Source: Methylobacterium sp. J-088
GTDB taxonomy: Bacteria; Pseudomonadota; Alphaproteobacteria; Rhizobiales; Beijerinckiaceae
NCBI RefSeq assembly: GCF_022829295.1
Contig: NZ_JAKSYH010000189.1
Span: forward strand, 1-47,756
Length of the DNA: 47,756 nt
Direction of reading: 5' to 3'
Part shown: piece after piece, positions 8,380 to 17,350 of the stretch
Layout of the letters: each line of letters starts with the position of its first letter
Numbering within the stretch: the stretch's first letter is position 1
The notes under the pieces: model-generated
Database searches by the model: none
The model's input: only the letters and a program-made list of their open reading frames with translations
Told to the model about the DNA's origin: nothing
Made by a program: the position numbers and the translations under genes

Positions 8380-9785
8380 GCGTGCTGCAGCGGCTGCGCG
8401 CCCGATTGCGGCCAACGACTATCGCGGGCCAGATCGCGCTGCTCGTGGTGGCGGGAATCGCGGTTGCCCATATGGTCGCCACGGCCGCTTTCCTGCTGCT
8501 GCACGAACCGCAGAATCCCGATGCGTTGCCCGGGGTCGCGGCAAGCCGCCTGGGCATGCTGTCGCGGCTGCTCGATTCCGTCGATCCGGCGGCAAGGCCG
8601 GCGCTCTTGGCCAGCGGGCGCAGCCTGCCGCTGATCCAGGTCGAAGCCTGGGACGGCAAGGCTCCGCCTGGAGCCGAGCCAGTCCGGGATCTTCCGGTCA
8701 TCCGCCGGCTTCGGAACGGCGCCGGGCGCCCGGTGACGATCATCGACCTGTCCGCCGACGATTCGGAGCAGGAGCGCTCCGCCAAGCGTCTCCATATCGG
8801 AATCGTTACGGCCAATGGCGCGACGCTTCAGGCGACGCTACCGAACGATCCGCTCCGCCCCCCCAGGCAGGGCGCCCTGATCTTCACTGTGGTGTTCCTC
8901 GCGCTGACGCTGGCGCTGCTCTGCGTCTGGGCGACCCGCGCGCTGACCGCACCGCTGAAGCGGCTCGCAGGTGCCGCGGAGGCGTTCGGAGCCCGAGACG
9001 ATCACGTCGCCCTGCCGGAAGCCGGGCCGCGTGAAGTGCTCGCCGTCTCGCGGGCACTCGACCGGATGCGATCGCGCGTGCGCCGCCTGATCGACGACCG
9101 CACGCAAATGCTCGCCGCGATCAGCCATGACCTGCGCACGCCGATCACCCGCCTGCGCCTGCGCGCGGAGTTCATCGAGGACGATAACGCCCGGGCCGCC
9201 ACCCTGCGCGATCTCGACCAGATGAACGGACTCGTCGAGGCGGCCCTGTCCTTCGTGCGCGACGGTCAGGTCCGCGACGCGAGCAGTTTCACCCTGGTCG
9301 ATCTCGCATCGGTGGTGCAGACGGTGTGCGACGACTTCTCGGATATCGGCGCGCCGGTGAGCGTCGGCCGCAGCCGACACGTCCTCGTGCGCGGCCGACC
9401 CGAGGAGTTGCAGCGCGCGGTGACGAACCTCGTCGACAATGCTGTGAAATACGGCAGCCGGGCGGAGGTTCACATGGAGGCGTCGGAGCGCGGGGTCCGG
9501 GTCTGCGTGCGCGATTCCGGTCCGGGCATCCCGGAGGCGGAGCGCGAGGCGATGCTGCAGCCCTTCGTTCGCGGCGACCGGGCCCGCAATCTGAATGAGG
9601 CGCGGGGCTTCGGCCTCGGCCTATCGATCGTGCAGGCGATCGTGGAGGCGCATGACGGCCGGCTGATCCTCGAGAACGGTCGCGCCGGCGGTCTCGCCGC
9701 CACCATCGAACTCCCCCTCGCGGCACAGGTTTTCGCCGGGCAGGCGGTGCGGAAGCCGGCGCCAGCCCCGGCCGAGGCGGCGTAG
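8376..9785 (+). CDS. Sensor histidine kinase, EnvZ/OmpB-like
   Basis: This 469-residue inner-membrane kinase partners the preceding regulator. TM1 is at about residues 18-42 and TM2 at about 168-188, with a roughly 125-residue periplasmic domain between. A HAMP region follows, then the phospho-acceptor His251 in ISHDLRTPITRLRLR and the ATPase domain with the N-box NLVDNAVKYG, the G1 box RDSGPGIPEAER and the G2 box GFGLGLSIV. The sequence around the H-box places it in the EnvZ-like class. The ATG at 8376 lies inside the regulator's stop, with GGAGG at 8361-8365. A strong hairpin about 190 bp downstream of its stop probably ends the operon. Confidence 0.93.
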   Translation: MSVLQRLRARLRPTTIAGQIALLVVAGIAVAHMVATAAFLLLHEPQNPDALPGVAASRLGMLSRLLDSVDPAARPALLASGRSLPLIQVEAWDGKAPPGAEPVRDLPVIRRLRNGAGRPVTIIDLSADDSEQERSAKRLHIGIVTANGATLQATLPNDPLRPPRQGALIFTVVFLALTLALLCVWATRALTAPLKRLAGAAEAFGARDDHVALPEAGPREVLAVSRALDRMRSRVRRLIDDRTQMLAAISHDLRTPITRLRLRAEFIEDDNARAATLRDLDQMNGLVEAALSFVRDGQVRDASSFTLVDLASVVQTVCDDFSDIGAPVSVGRSRHVLVRGRPEELQRAVTNLVDNAVKYGSRAEVHMEASERGVRVCVRDSGPGIPEAEREAMLQPFVRGDRARNLNEARGFGLGLSIVQAIVEAHDGRLILENGRAGGLAATIELPLAAQVFAGQAVRKPAPAPAEAA

Positions 9786-9975
9786 CGGTTTGCCGTGCCG
9801 TGCCAGCGAACTCTGCGAGCGCGGAAAGGGAGGTGAGCGATCAGGTCTGTCCGAGTGTGGCGCGTTGCCGGCGTGCTCGATCCGAAGTCTTTTTGCCGCT
9901 CACCGACGCACACTTTAGCACGGGCTTACGGATTCACATTTCTCGGTCAGTCGGCACCGGTTCAGGGTCGAGCGC

Positions 9976-10007
9976 GGGCCCCCTTCCCGATACGGGAGAG
10001 GGGGCCT
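9976..10007. terminator. GC-rich hairpin between kinase and chemoreceptor genes
   Basis: The arms GGCCCCCTTCCCG and CGGGAGAGGGGGCC pair with one small bulge around a 3-nt loop. The hairpin sits in the 257-bp space between two converging genes and is probably a bidirectional terminator. No T-run is seen. The rest of that space (9786-10042) shows no gene. Confidence 0.65.
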
Positions 10008-10042
10008 GTCGGGCATCAAACGGGCCGCGATCCCGACCGCTT

Positions 10043-12199
10043 CTAGGCTGCCCGGATGTGGCCCAGGAACTGGGTGACCTGTCCGCGCAGCTGCTCCGCC
10101 CGCGCCGCCAGTGTGTCCGACGCCTGTGCCACCGATGCGGCGGCGTGGCCGGCATCGTCGGCAACCCGGGCGACCTCGGCAATGTCGGTCGTCATCATGC
10201 CGGTTCCGGCCAATGCCTGACTCATGCTGCGCACGATATCCTGGGTGGTGACGCCCTGCTGGTCCACAGCGGCGGCGATGCCGGTCGACACTTCGTTCAT
10301 GGCCTCGATCTGCGATGCGACCCCCCGGATGGCCGAGACGGCATCCCCGGCGACGGTCTGGATCGCGGCCACCTGCCGCCCGATCTCATCGGTGGCGCGG
10401 CTGGTTTGGGTGGCGAGTTCCTTGACCTCGGCGGCAACCACCGCGAAGCCGCGTCCCGCCTCACCGGCCCGGGCCGCCTCGATCGTCGCGTTGAGCGCCA
10501 GCAGATTGGTCTGACCGGCGATGGTCGAGACGATCCCGACGACATCGCCGATCCGTGTCGCCGCCGTGGCGAGATCGGTCATGGTCTGCTCGGCGCGCCG
10601 GGCCTCGCCGACAGCGGCGGCCGACAGGCCGGTTGCCTGCTCGACCTGACGACCGATCTCTCGCACCGTGGCACCGAGTTCCTCGGCCGCGGCCGCGACG
10701 GAATCGACGTTGTCGGACGTCTGCCGCGCCGCAGCGGCGACGCTGGTCGAGCGTTCGGAGGTGCCGGCAACCGCCACGCGCATGGCACCGGACGCATTCT
10801 GAAGCGCCGACACGGCCTCCGTCAGGTCGCCCGCAATGCCACCGACCGACTGTTCAAACCCGTCGGCAAGGTTCTGCAGCATGGCCCGCCGGTTCTGCTC
10901 CTCCCGCAGGCGCCCCGCCTCGCGGGTCTGCAATTGCTGTGCGGCATCCTCCAGGGACATCTCGTGGATCGTCACGACGGCGCGAGCGATGTCGCCGATC
11001 TCGTCCCGCCGCTTGCTGCCGGGCACGTCGTCGAGCGCCTGACGGTCGGCGAGCGCCTTCAGCGCACGGGTCAGGGCACCGAGCGGCGCCACGATCGAAC
11101 GGGCCAGGAGGAGCCCCAGTACGGCCGTCGCCGCCAGGATGCAGAAACCGATCAGGACCAGGGTGGACGAGAGGGCGCGGACCGCCGCGGTCGCTTCGGC
11201 CTCCGACTGCTCCGCCACCACCGTCCAGGGTGCGCCCAGCACGATGAGCGACGAAGCCGCCGCGAGATGAGATCCATTTGCGGCCGTAAAGGCGAGGGTG
11301 CCGCCGGCCTTCACGCGCGCAGCGGCGAGGCCGAGCTGCGCGAGGCTCCCGCCGGCCTTCAGCGCGGGGTTCAGCGGCGGATTGCTGCGCAGGAGGCCAT
11401 CAGCCCCGGCCGCGAAGATCTGACCCGTTTCGCCGAGCCCGTCGCGCTTGGCGAGCGTCTGGTCGAACAACATTGGGGTAACACGCATGACGATGGCGCC
11501 GATCGGCTCCGCCGCCTGTGCCGTCCCCATGGCGACATTGGCGCGCTTGGTCATGGTGCGCCCGATGAAAGCGGCCGGAACACCGTCCACCGGGTAGGCG
11601 CCGAAATCCTCGAACAGGACCGTGCCCGGTTCGGCCGCCTTCAACCGCGCGACGAGGCGGGCAAGGCCGGTTCCGGCCAGATCCGGATCCGCGATCGACT
11701 TGGCGAAATCGGCGCCCTTCGTGGCCGTGTAGACGACCCGGCCGCCCTCATCGACGAAGATCAGATCGGCGTAGCCCGGCTGGGCCACGAGCTTGCGCGC
11801 CACCTCCTGCACCTTGACGTGCCGACGTGCGTACATTGCGGGCATCCCGCTGCCGTCGAGCGCGACCCGCGCCTCGACTGTCTGAGGCGCCCGGAACGCC
11901 TCGACGAGCGCGGCGGTTTCCGGCTTCGCGAGATCGAGAGTCTCGATCAGGTCCGGGAAGTTGGACACGATCTGGGGATGGGCCGCGACGGCCAGCAGGT
12001 CGGCCTGCATCCGATCCGCCAGGAGCTCGATGCCGTCCCGGCGGGTGGCCGCCGCCAGTTGCAGACGCTCCTGGGCCGCATCAATCAGTCCTGACCGCGC
12101 CGTATACCAGCTGAAGCCCCCCATGACGGTCGCGCTGAGCAATGCCAAGCCGATAATCATCGCGGGAAGACGGACGCTGAGCCGAGATAACCACGTCAT
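10043..12199 (-). CDS. Methyl-accepting chemotaxis protein with large periplasmic sensor
   Basis: This is a 718-residue transmembrane chemoreceptor. TM1 is at about residues 11-32. A roughly 310-residue periplasmic region follows, long enough for a double Cache sensor (a YADLIFVDEGGRVVYTA-type PAS/Cache strand pattern is visible). TM2 (about 350-375) leads to a HAMP region and a long coiled-coil signalling domain. The signalling tip at about residues 556-592 contains QTNLLALNATIEAARAGE and GRGFAVVAAEV, which bind CheA and CheW. No C-terminal NWETF-like CheR tether is present. The ligand cannot be predicted. The gene is divergent from arginase across a 355-bp AT-richer region. A second, different receptor lies only 2.5 kb away. 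Confidence 0.93.
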   Translation of the reverse strand: MTWLSRLSVRLPAMIIGLALLSATVMGGFSWYTARSGLIDAAQERLQLAAATRRDGIELLADRMQADLLAVAAHPQIVSNFPDLIETLDLAKPETAALVEAFRAPQTVEARVALDGSGMPAMYARRHVKVQEVARKLVAQPGYADLIFVDEGGRVVYTATKGADFAKSIADPDLAGTGLARLVARLKAAEPGTVLFEDFGAYPVDGVPAAFIGRTMTKRANVAMGTAQAAEPIGAIVMRVTPMLFDQTLAKRDGLGETGQIFAAGADGLLRSNPPLNPALKAGGSLAQLGLAAARVKAGGTLAFTAANGSHLAAASSLIVLGAPWTVVAEQSEAEATAAVRALSSTLVLIGFCILAATAVLGLLLARSIVAPLGALTRALKALADRQALDDVPGSKRRDEIGDIARAVVTIHEMSLEDAAQQLQTREAGRLREEQNRRAMLQNLADGFEQSVGGIAGDLTEAVSALQNASGAMRVAVAGTSERSTSVAAAARQTSDNVDSVAAAAEELGATVREIGRQVEQATGLSAAAVGEARRAEQTMTDLATAATRIGDVVGIVSTIAGQTNLLALNATIEAARAGEAGRGFAVVAAEVKELATQTSRATDEIGRQVAAIQTVAGDAVSAIRGVASQIEAMNEVSTGIAAAVDQQGVTTQDIVRSMSQALAGTGMMTTDIAEVARVADDAGHAAASVAQASDTLAARAEQLRGQVTQFLGHIRAA

Positions 12200-12554
12200 G
12201 TTCGTTCAAGATCTCATTTGGACACGATTCCCTCCGATATGGCATCAAGTTTCTAATTTTCCGTGACAGACATAAATCTTCGCCGCTTTCCGGCTGCATT
12301 ACAGTTCCACAACGGTGAGCCAGTATGGCGAAGGATAGTGCCGATCCATTTTCCATTCTCGTCGAACACAAGATCATCGATGAAATATTTGCTGTGCCGT
12401 GTTGCGCGGCCCTAATACTGTTCTCAAACAGATGCCCATCGGTTTTAGGCCAGCCCCATGTCCGACCGCTCCGCCGTCGCGTCCGCGATGCGTCATCGAA
12501 GAGCGGCCCGCCGCCTGCTAGAGCAAAGGGGTACAGAGACCTGAAGGAGACGGG
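12200..12554. other. Divergent intergenic region between chemoreceptor and arginase genes
   Basis: This 355-bp stretch is clearly lower in GC than its neighbours and must hold both promoters. A 77-codon frame opens at ATG 12325 and runs into the arginase start; its codon use is not like the surrounding genes and its C-terminal half is arginine-rich noise, so I do not call it a gene. No RNA gene or confident operator is visible. AAGGAG at 12544-12549 is the arginase ribosome-binding site. Confidence 0.6.
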
Positions 12555-13523
12555 ATGACCAGCGAGGCCAGCTCCGGCGGGGATCGCCGCATTGCGCTGA
12601 TCGGCGCGCCGATCGAGGTTGGGACCAGCGAGGCCGGCGCAGTGATGGGACCGGCTGCCCTGCGCACCGCCGGCCTTGCCCGCGCCCTGTCCGATCTCGG
12701 CTGTTCGGTCACCGATCACGGCGATATCGCGCCCGATGGGCCGGTCGGAGGGCGTGGTCTCGCCGCCGTGGCCGCCTGGACGCGTGCCTTGTCGCGCGCC
12801 GTCGAGGACGCGCTCGACCAGGGGGCGGTGCCCCTGACCGCAGGCGGCGACCACAGCCTCTCCCTCGGATCGATCGACGGCGTCATGCGTCACTGCGCCC
12901 GCCGGGGCCGGCCGCTCTTCGTGCTTTGGCTCGATGCCCATGCCGACTTCAACACGCCGGAGACCTCACCCTCCGGCAACGTCCACGGCATGCCGCTCGC
13001 GGCTTTATGCGGCGAGGCGGGCTTCCCGCCCCTGTTCACCGAACCGGCCCCGCCCGCGCTCAGCCCCAGCAACGTCCATCTGTTCGGCCTGCGCTCCATC
13101 GATGCCGGCGAGCGAGCCTTGGTCACGGCCCGGCGCGTCGGCGTCACCGACATGCGCACGATCGACGAGTTCGGCGTTGTCGCGCCCTTGCGAAGGATCC
13201 TTGCGCAGGTCGCGGAACAGGGCGCGCACCTCCACGTCAGCTTCGATATCGATTTCCTCGATCCTGCCATCGCCCCGGGTGTCGGCACGACGGTGCCGGG
13301 CGGCGCCACGTTCCGGGAAGCCCACTTGATCATGGAGATGCTGCACGATTCCGGCCTCGTGCGCTCGCTGGACATCGTGGAGCTCAACCCGTTCCTCGAC
13401 GAGCGCGGCCGCAGCGCCAAGGTGCTGGTCGAGTTAGCCGCGAGCCTGTTCGGGCGCCGCATCCTCGATCGCCCGGCCGTGCCGATCGAGGCAGTGCCCA
13501 GCGACCCGGCAGAGCGCATGTGA
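12555..13523 (+). CDS. rocF: Arginase
   Basis: This 322-residue enzyme would hydrolyse L-arginine to ornithine and urea. All ureohydrolase metal motifs are present: GGDHS (residues 97-101), DAHADFN (127-133) and SFDIDFLDP (229-237, with Asp231 and Asp233), which together hold the two manganese ions. The substrate-loop segment SPSGNVHGMPLA (about 138-149) is the arginase-type version, which favours arginase over agmatinase. AAGGAG lies six bases before the ATG. The stop overlaps the next ATG as TGATG, coupling arginase to the urease accessory gene ureD. The product of the first enzyme is therefore the substrate of the enzyme that the second protein helps to activate. Confidence 0.93.
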   Translation: MTSEASSGGDRRIALIGAPIEVGTSEAGAVMGPAALRTAGLARALSDLGCSVTDHGDIAPDGPVGGRGLAAVAAWTRALSRAVEDALDQGAVPLTAGGDHSLSLGSIDGVMRHCARRGRPLFVLWLDAHADFNTPETSPSGNVHGMPLAALCGEAGFPPLFTEPAPPALSPSNVHLFGLRSIDAGERALVTARRVGVTDMRTIDEFGVVAPLRRILAQVAEQGAHLHVSFDIDFLDPAIAPGVGTTVPGGATFREAHLIMEMLHDSGLVRSLDIVELNPFLDERGRSAKVLVELAASLFGRRILDRPAVPIEAVPSDPAERM

Positions 13524-14383
13524 TGCACATTTCTCTCTCGGATGCGGGCCGGGCTGTCGGGACGGCGCCGGCACGCCAGCGCTCGAACGGCCGCGTCCAC
13601 CTTCGGGCCGGACCGGCAGGCACGCGTGGCCAGACGCGGATCCTCGACCTGTCGGAGGCGGGTCCCGCGCGTCTGCGATTCCCCCGGGGGGAGGGTGCCC
13701 TGGAAGCCGTGCTGGTGAACACGGCCGGCGGTGTGGCGTGCGGCGATACCTTCTCGATCGGGCTGAACCTCGAACCCGCGGCCGATCTCGTGCTCACCAC
13801 GACGGCGGCCGAGAAGATTTATCGCTCTGACGGACCGGTAAGCCATATCGAAAACCGCTTGGGCCTGGGGGCGGGGGCTCGGCTCGCTTGGCTGCCGCAA
13901 GAGACGATCCTGTTCGATCAGGCCAGAATCCGCCGGTCTTTCGAGGCTGATCTCGACCTCGGAGCGTCCCTGCTCGCCGTAGAGATCGTCGCCTTCGGTC
14001 GCGCCGCCCGGAATGAGCGGATCACCGCCGGTCTTTTCCACGATTCGTGGCGCGTGCGCCGGGCCGGCCGGCTCGTCTACGCCGACAACCTCCTGCTGGA
14101 GGGCCCGATCAGCAACCTCCTGGCCCGCCCGGCGATCGGCGGTGGCGCGAGCGCCTGCGCGACGCTGCTCGACGTCTCCGACGGGGCCGAAGCACGCCTC
14201 GATGAAGCGCGCGCCCTCCTGGCAGACAGCGATCAGTCCGGGATCGAGGCCGCGGCGAGCGCCTGGAACGGGCATGTCGTGGTGCGCGCCCTCGCGCGCG
14301 GCGTCGGTCCCCTGCGGACGCTGACAGCCCGCTTTCTCACACTCTATCGCGGCTTGCCGATGCCGCGGGTTTGGCAGAGCTGA
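13523..14383 (+). CDS. ureD: Urease accessory protein UreD
   Basis: This 286-residue UreD-family protein (UreH in some organisms) forms the scaffold with UreF and UreG that delivers nickel to apo-urease. Diagnostic segments are VNTAGGVACGDTF (about residues 71-83), TTTAAEKIYRS (about 93-103), LPQETILFD (about 127-135) and RLVYADNLLLEGP. The length agrees with the family. The ATG at 13523 overlaps the arginase stop (TGATG), so translation is coupled. No ureABC or ureEFG genes are next to it; the downstream neighbour is tRNA-Cys. The urease structural genes must therefore lie elsewhere if the system is functional. This separation from the urease cluster is unusual, because ureD commonly leads that cluster. 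Confidence 0.92.
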   Translation: MHISLSDAGRAVGTAPARQRSNGRVHLRAGPAGTRGQTRILDLSEAGPARLRFPRGEGALEAVLVNTAGGVACGDTFSIGLNLEPAADLVLTTTAAEKIYRSDGPVSHIENRLGLGAGARLAWLPQETILFDQARIRRSFEADLDLGASLLAVEIVAFGRAARNERITAGLFHDSWRVRRAGRLVYADNLLLEGPISNLLARPAIGGGASACATLLDVSDGAEARLDEARALLADSDQSGIEAAASAWNGHVVVRALARGVGPLRTLTARFLTLYRGLPMPRVWQS

Positions 14384-14472
14384 GACGATCCTTCGGAACG
14401 ACCGCGTCGAAGCCGTTGCCTGCGACCGCCGACCTCTGCTAGAGACGCGCACCCGGAGCTGTCCGCCAAGCT

Positions 14473-14502
14473 CCGTACGGCGCCTGCGCGCCGTCGGTAC
14501 GG
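14473..14502. terminator. Hairpin between ureD and tRNA-Cys
   Basis: CCGTAC pairs with GTACGG and, inside it, GGCGC pairs with GCGCC around a CTGC loop, with a small asymmetric bulge. It could end the arginase-ureD transcript. Its right arm runs two bases into the tRNA gene, so it could also influence tRNA 5' processing. No T-run is present. Confidence 0.45.
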
Positions 14503-14574
14503 CCTCGTGGCGGAGTGGTTACGCAGAGGACTGCAAATCCTTGCACCCCGGTTCGATTCCGGGCGAGGCCTCCA
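14501..14574 (+). tRNA. tRNA-Cys (GCA)
   Basis: A full cloverleaf can be drawn. The acceptor arms are GGCCTCG and CGAGGCC, the anticodon stem AGGA/TCCT holds loop CTGCAAA with anticodon GCA, the T arm contains GGTTCGATTCC, the discriminator base is T, and CCA is encoded at 14572-14574. The length of 74 nt includes CCA. Confidence 0.96.
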
Positions 14575-14727
14575 TCTTCCTATCCGACAACGATTCTCAT
14601 CCGCGGCCTGCGCCATCGCGGGCCGTATGGTTGTCGGCCTTGGACCGGACACCGTGACCGGCATGGGGGTTGCGGCTCTCCTTTCCAATTGTCCCGAACG
14701 CCCGTCGCCGCTTTCTGGGCCGCGGTG

Positions 14728-16452
14728 TCAGGCGGCGTGAACCTGAAGCATATAGGTCTCGATTGCCTGCTGCAGGTTGTGCGTGCCGGTGTTCACCCGC
14801 GCGGCGCTGCCGCGCACCTGGCGGGCCTGGACGTCGTTGGAGGCTGCGGCGGCCCGGACGCCGGCGACGCTCTCGGACACCCTTCGCGCGTCAGCGGCCG
14901 CGTTGAAGATGGCGCGCGCGATTTCCTGGCTGGCATTGCCCTGTTGATCGGTCGCTTCCGCGACCTCGGATGCGATCAGGCTCATGCTGGCGATCGTCTG
15001 CGCGATCGCCTCAATGGCGCTGGACGTCCGATCGGCGGCGCCCTGGATCGATCCGACCTGGCCGGTGATGCGGTCGGTGGCGAGTGCGGTCTGGCCGGCG
15101 AGCGCCTTGACCTCCGCGGCGACCACCGCGAAGCCGCGACCGGCGGCGCCCGCGCGGGCGGCCTCGATGGTGGCGTTGAGTGCCAGCAGGTTGGTCTGCT
15201 CGGCAACATCACGGATCAGGGTCACGACCGCGCCGATCTCCTCAGCAGCCTGGGACAGCGAGCGGACCGTCTCCTCAAGACCCCGTGTATCGGCCAGCGC
15301 CGTCGATGCGATCTCGCTGGTGTTCCGGACCCGCCCCTCGATCTCGCGGGCCGAGGCCGAGAGCTCCTCGGCCGCGCTTGCGATACTGTCGACGATGCCA
15401 GCCGTCTGGCTGGAGGTGTCCGCCACCACGGTCGACTGGGCCGCCACGGCGCCGGCGTTGCCCGAGAGCGTATCGGCCGCCGCCTGCATCGCCTCGACCG
15501 ATCCCGCGAGATCGGCGACCGCACGCCGCGTCTCGACCTCGAAGTCGTGCGTTGCCGCCGCCAATGTCTCAGCCCGGCAGCGGTCGCGATCGCGCCGGAT
15601 TTGGGCCTCGGCGTCGAGTTTACTCTTCTCGATCAGCGCTTTCTGGAAGGCGGCGATCGACCCGGCCATCTCTCCGATCTCGTCACGGCGATGCGTGAAC
15701 GGGATCGCAGGCTCCAGGTCGTTGGCCGCGAGCGCCGTCATGCTGGCCTTCAGCCGGTGCAGGGGATGCCGGACCTGCGTGACGATGATCCCGATCGCGG
15801 CAAGCAGCCCCATGGCGAGGGCCAGCGCGGGCACGGAGATCAGCGTGATCCGCGCCTGCCGTCGGTCCGCGGCATCCGCGGCGCGGCGGGCGTTAAGGCG
15901 GTTCAGCACCTCGCGTCCCAGGAGGCCGATTTCGGCGACCATGTGCTCGCGGTTCTTCACCGTCGCCTCGTCGGTCGCCTGAATGAGGGCGGCCCTGGGC
16001 GAGACGGTGAGGCCCAGCTCGGCGGTATCATTCTGATAGGCGATGAATTCCTTGACGAACAGATCGAAGCGCCTGCGGCGATCCTCCGGAAGCTGATCTT
16101 CCATCGCAGCGAGGAACGGCACGCGCACCTGCTCGACGGTGGCCAGGGCCTCATGGAGCGCGGACAGGCGTGTCCGGGCCTCTGTCACGTCCTCCGACGT
16201 GAAGAGCGCCGTCGCCTGGACCACGGCATGCTCGATCGCCTGCCCGAGCGCGCCGGCCTGAAGCCCGGCATTCCAGATCTTGTCGGTTTCGGCAGCGCGC
16301 TCCTGCTCCAGAGCGGACTGGCGAAGGGCGAACAGCGCGATCCCGACGCCAACGACGGCCAGGAGACCGACGACGACCGAGAGCTTGAGGCCGAGGGATA
16401 TACGCATTGAGGCGAGGCCGCTTCCGCTGGAGGGCTGAATCAGGGAAGCCAT
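14728..16452 (-). CDS. Methyl-accepting chemotaxis protein
   Basis: This 574-residue chemoreceptor is distinct from the larger receptor at 10-12.2 kb. TM1 is at about residues 20-45, followed by a helical ligand-binding region of about 160 residues (four-helix-bundle type by its heptad-like pattern), TM2 at about 205-230 and HAMP to about 290. The signalling domain carries EQTNLLALNATIEAARAGA and GRGFAVVAAEV (about residues 412-448). There is no C-terminal CheR-binding pentapeptide; the protein ends in YMLQVHAA. The upstream region is AT-rich. It lies between tRNA-Cys and tRNA-Asn. No other chemotaxis genes are in the window, so it must work with a remote che operon. Confidence 0.92.
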   Translation of the reverse strand: MASLIQPSSGSGLASMRISLGLKLSVVVGLLAVVGVGIALFALRQSALEQERAAETDKIWNAGLQAGALGQAIEHAVVQATALFTSEDVTEARTRLSALHEALATVEQVRVPFLAAMEDQLPEDRRRRFDLFVKEFIAYQNDTAELGLTVSPRAALIQATDEATVKNREHMVAEIGLLGREVLNRLNARRAADAADRRQARITLISVPALALAMGLLAAIGIIVTQVRHPLHRLKASMTALAANDLEPAIPFTHRRDEIGEMAGSIAAFQKALIEKSKLDAEAQIRRDRDRCRAETLAAATHDFEVETRRAVADLAGSVEAMQAAADTLSGNAGAVAAQSTVVADTSSQTAGIVDSIASAAEELSASAREIEGRVRNTSEIASTALADTRGLEETVRSLSQAAEEIGAVVTLIRDVAEQTNLLALNATIEAARAGAAGRGFAVVAAEVKALAGQTALATDRITGQVGSIQGAADRTSSAIEAIAQTIASMSLIASEVAEATDQQGNASQEIARAIFNAAADARRVSESVAGVRAAAASNDVQARQVRGSAARVNTGTHNLQQAIETYMLQVHAA

Positions 16453-16924
16453 AACGTATTTCAGACGACAACACAGTTGAGCATAGCCGGCAAAGACAGA
16501 AAAAATTGTCTCATCATGGTCATCAGGCGTACATGCAGGAGATGTATTTTAAATCATTGGCATCAAGACCAACATATTATCGTGTGATGTGATTGCATCA
16601 CTCTGCGCAACCCAAACTTGCGGTCGCGAACTCTGCATAGTCGCTCAATTCGGCGAACGATGCGGGCGGCGGCTTGGACGATGCGAAGACAGTCGACCCA
16701 CCGGGGGGGGGTGAATCTTGGAACCAAGCCACGGGGCGCCTCGGGTTTGTGGCGTCAGTCCCATGCGGGAGGCTGCCGGCACCATACGCACGCAGGGCTG
16801 GCGAGGCGTGTACACTCCGAGGTCGGTTTGGCCGTGCGGCGACGCAGAATGCCGACGTGCATGCACGGATCGTCATCAAACCCCTTGCGTCCGACAGCTG
16901 CGGTGTGTAGAGACGCGACCGTGA
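16453..16924. other. Non-coding stretch upstream of the second chemoreceptor
   Basis: The first 150 bp are AT-rich and should contain the receptor promoter. The rest returns to higher GC and contains a run of nine G (16703-16711). I see no gene. Frames crossing tRNA-Asn on the minus strand are the well-known false translation of a tRNA gene. Confidence 0.6.
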
Positions 16925-17000
16925 TCCCCGATAGCTCAGTTGGTAGAGCAGGCGACTGTTAATCGCCTTGTCGCAGGTTCGAGTCCTGCTCGGGGAGCCA
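16925..17000 (+). tRNA. tRNA-Asn (GTT)
   Basis: The acceptor arms TCCCCGA and TCGGGGA pair fully. The D arm GCTCAGTTGGTAGAGC is standard. The anticodon stem GGCGA/TCGCC holds loop CTGTTAA with anticodon GTT. The T arm contains AGGTTCGAGTCCT, and G plus CCA end at 17000. The length of 76 nt includes the encoded CCA. Confidence 0.97.
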
Positions 17001-17350
17001 CTGAACTTCCAAACACTCAAGCGATGTCGTTGGCAGCAGATTTCGCTCATGCTGCGGATCCGCGCGACGTAGATCAGGGCGCCGACATCCTGATGGATTG
17101 GCGGCCCTGAAGCGTAGGGCTTGGGCGTGCCACACGCACTCGCCCGCCCTCGCGTTCCGCAGGACTGTTCGCCCAGCGACCTCCACCTCAGCCCAGCCGC
17201 TTCATGCCGCCCCGTGAACGGATGGGCGACGGTACCAATGTGCCAGTCGGTAGATTACACCAGCGAATTGGACTGTATTATCATTTCATATCATATAGAC
17301 CATAGGTCCCACATTATAGACACTAATCCCCGAAGCGGAAGAGTCGCACG
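17001..17350. other. Non-coding stretch after tRNA-Asn
   Basis: This is 350 bp without a supportable gene. The last 100 bp (about 17250-17345) are markedly AT-rich, with ATATCATATAGACC-type sequence, and probably contain the promoter of the acyltransferase. No copy of the tRNA 3' end that would mark an attachment site was seen. Confidence 0.55.

Noticed and set aside
12325..12558. 77-residue frame before arginase
   Set aside because: Its first 45 residues look mildly protein-like, but codon use is atypical, it runs into the arginase start and there is no convincing ribosome-binding site.
14344..14688. Minus-strand frame across tRNA-Cys
   Set aside because: Same artefact: antisense tRNA translation, no ribosome-binding site, overlaps the ureD end.
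16703..16711. Run of nine G as a phase-variation switch
   Set aside because: It is not within a gene or between clear promoter elements.
16598..17050. Minus-strand 150-residue frame across tRNA-Asn
   Set aside because: It contains the familiar false peptide produced by antisense translation of a tRNA gene (SRTRTCDKAINSRLLYQLS).
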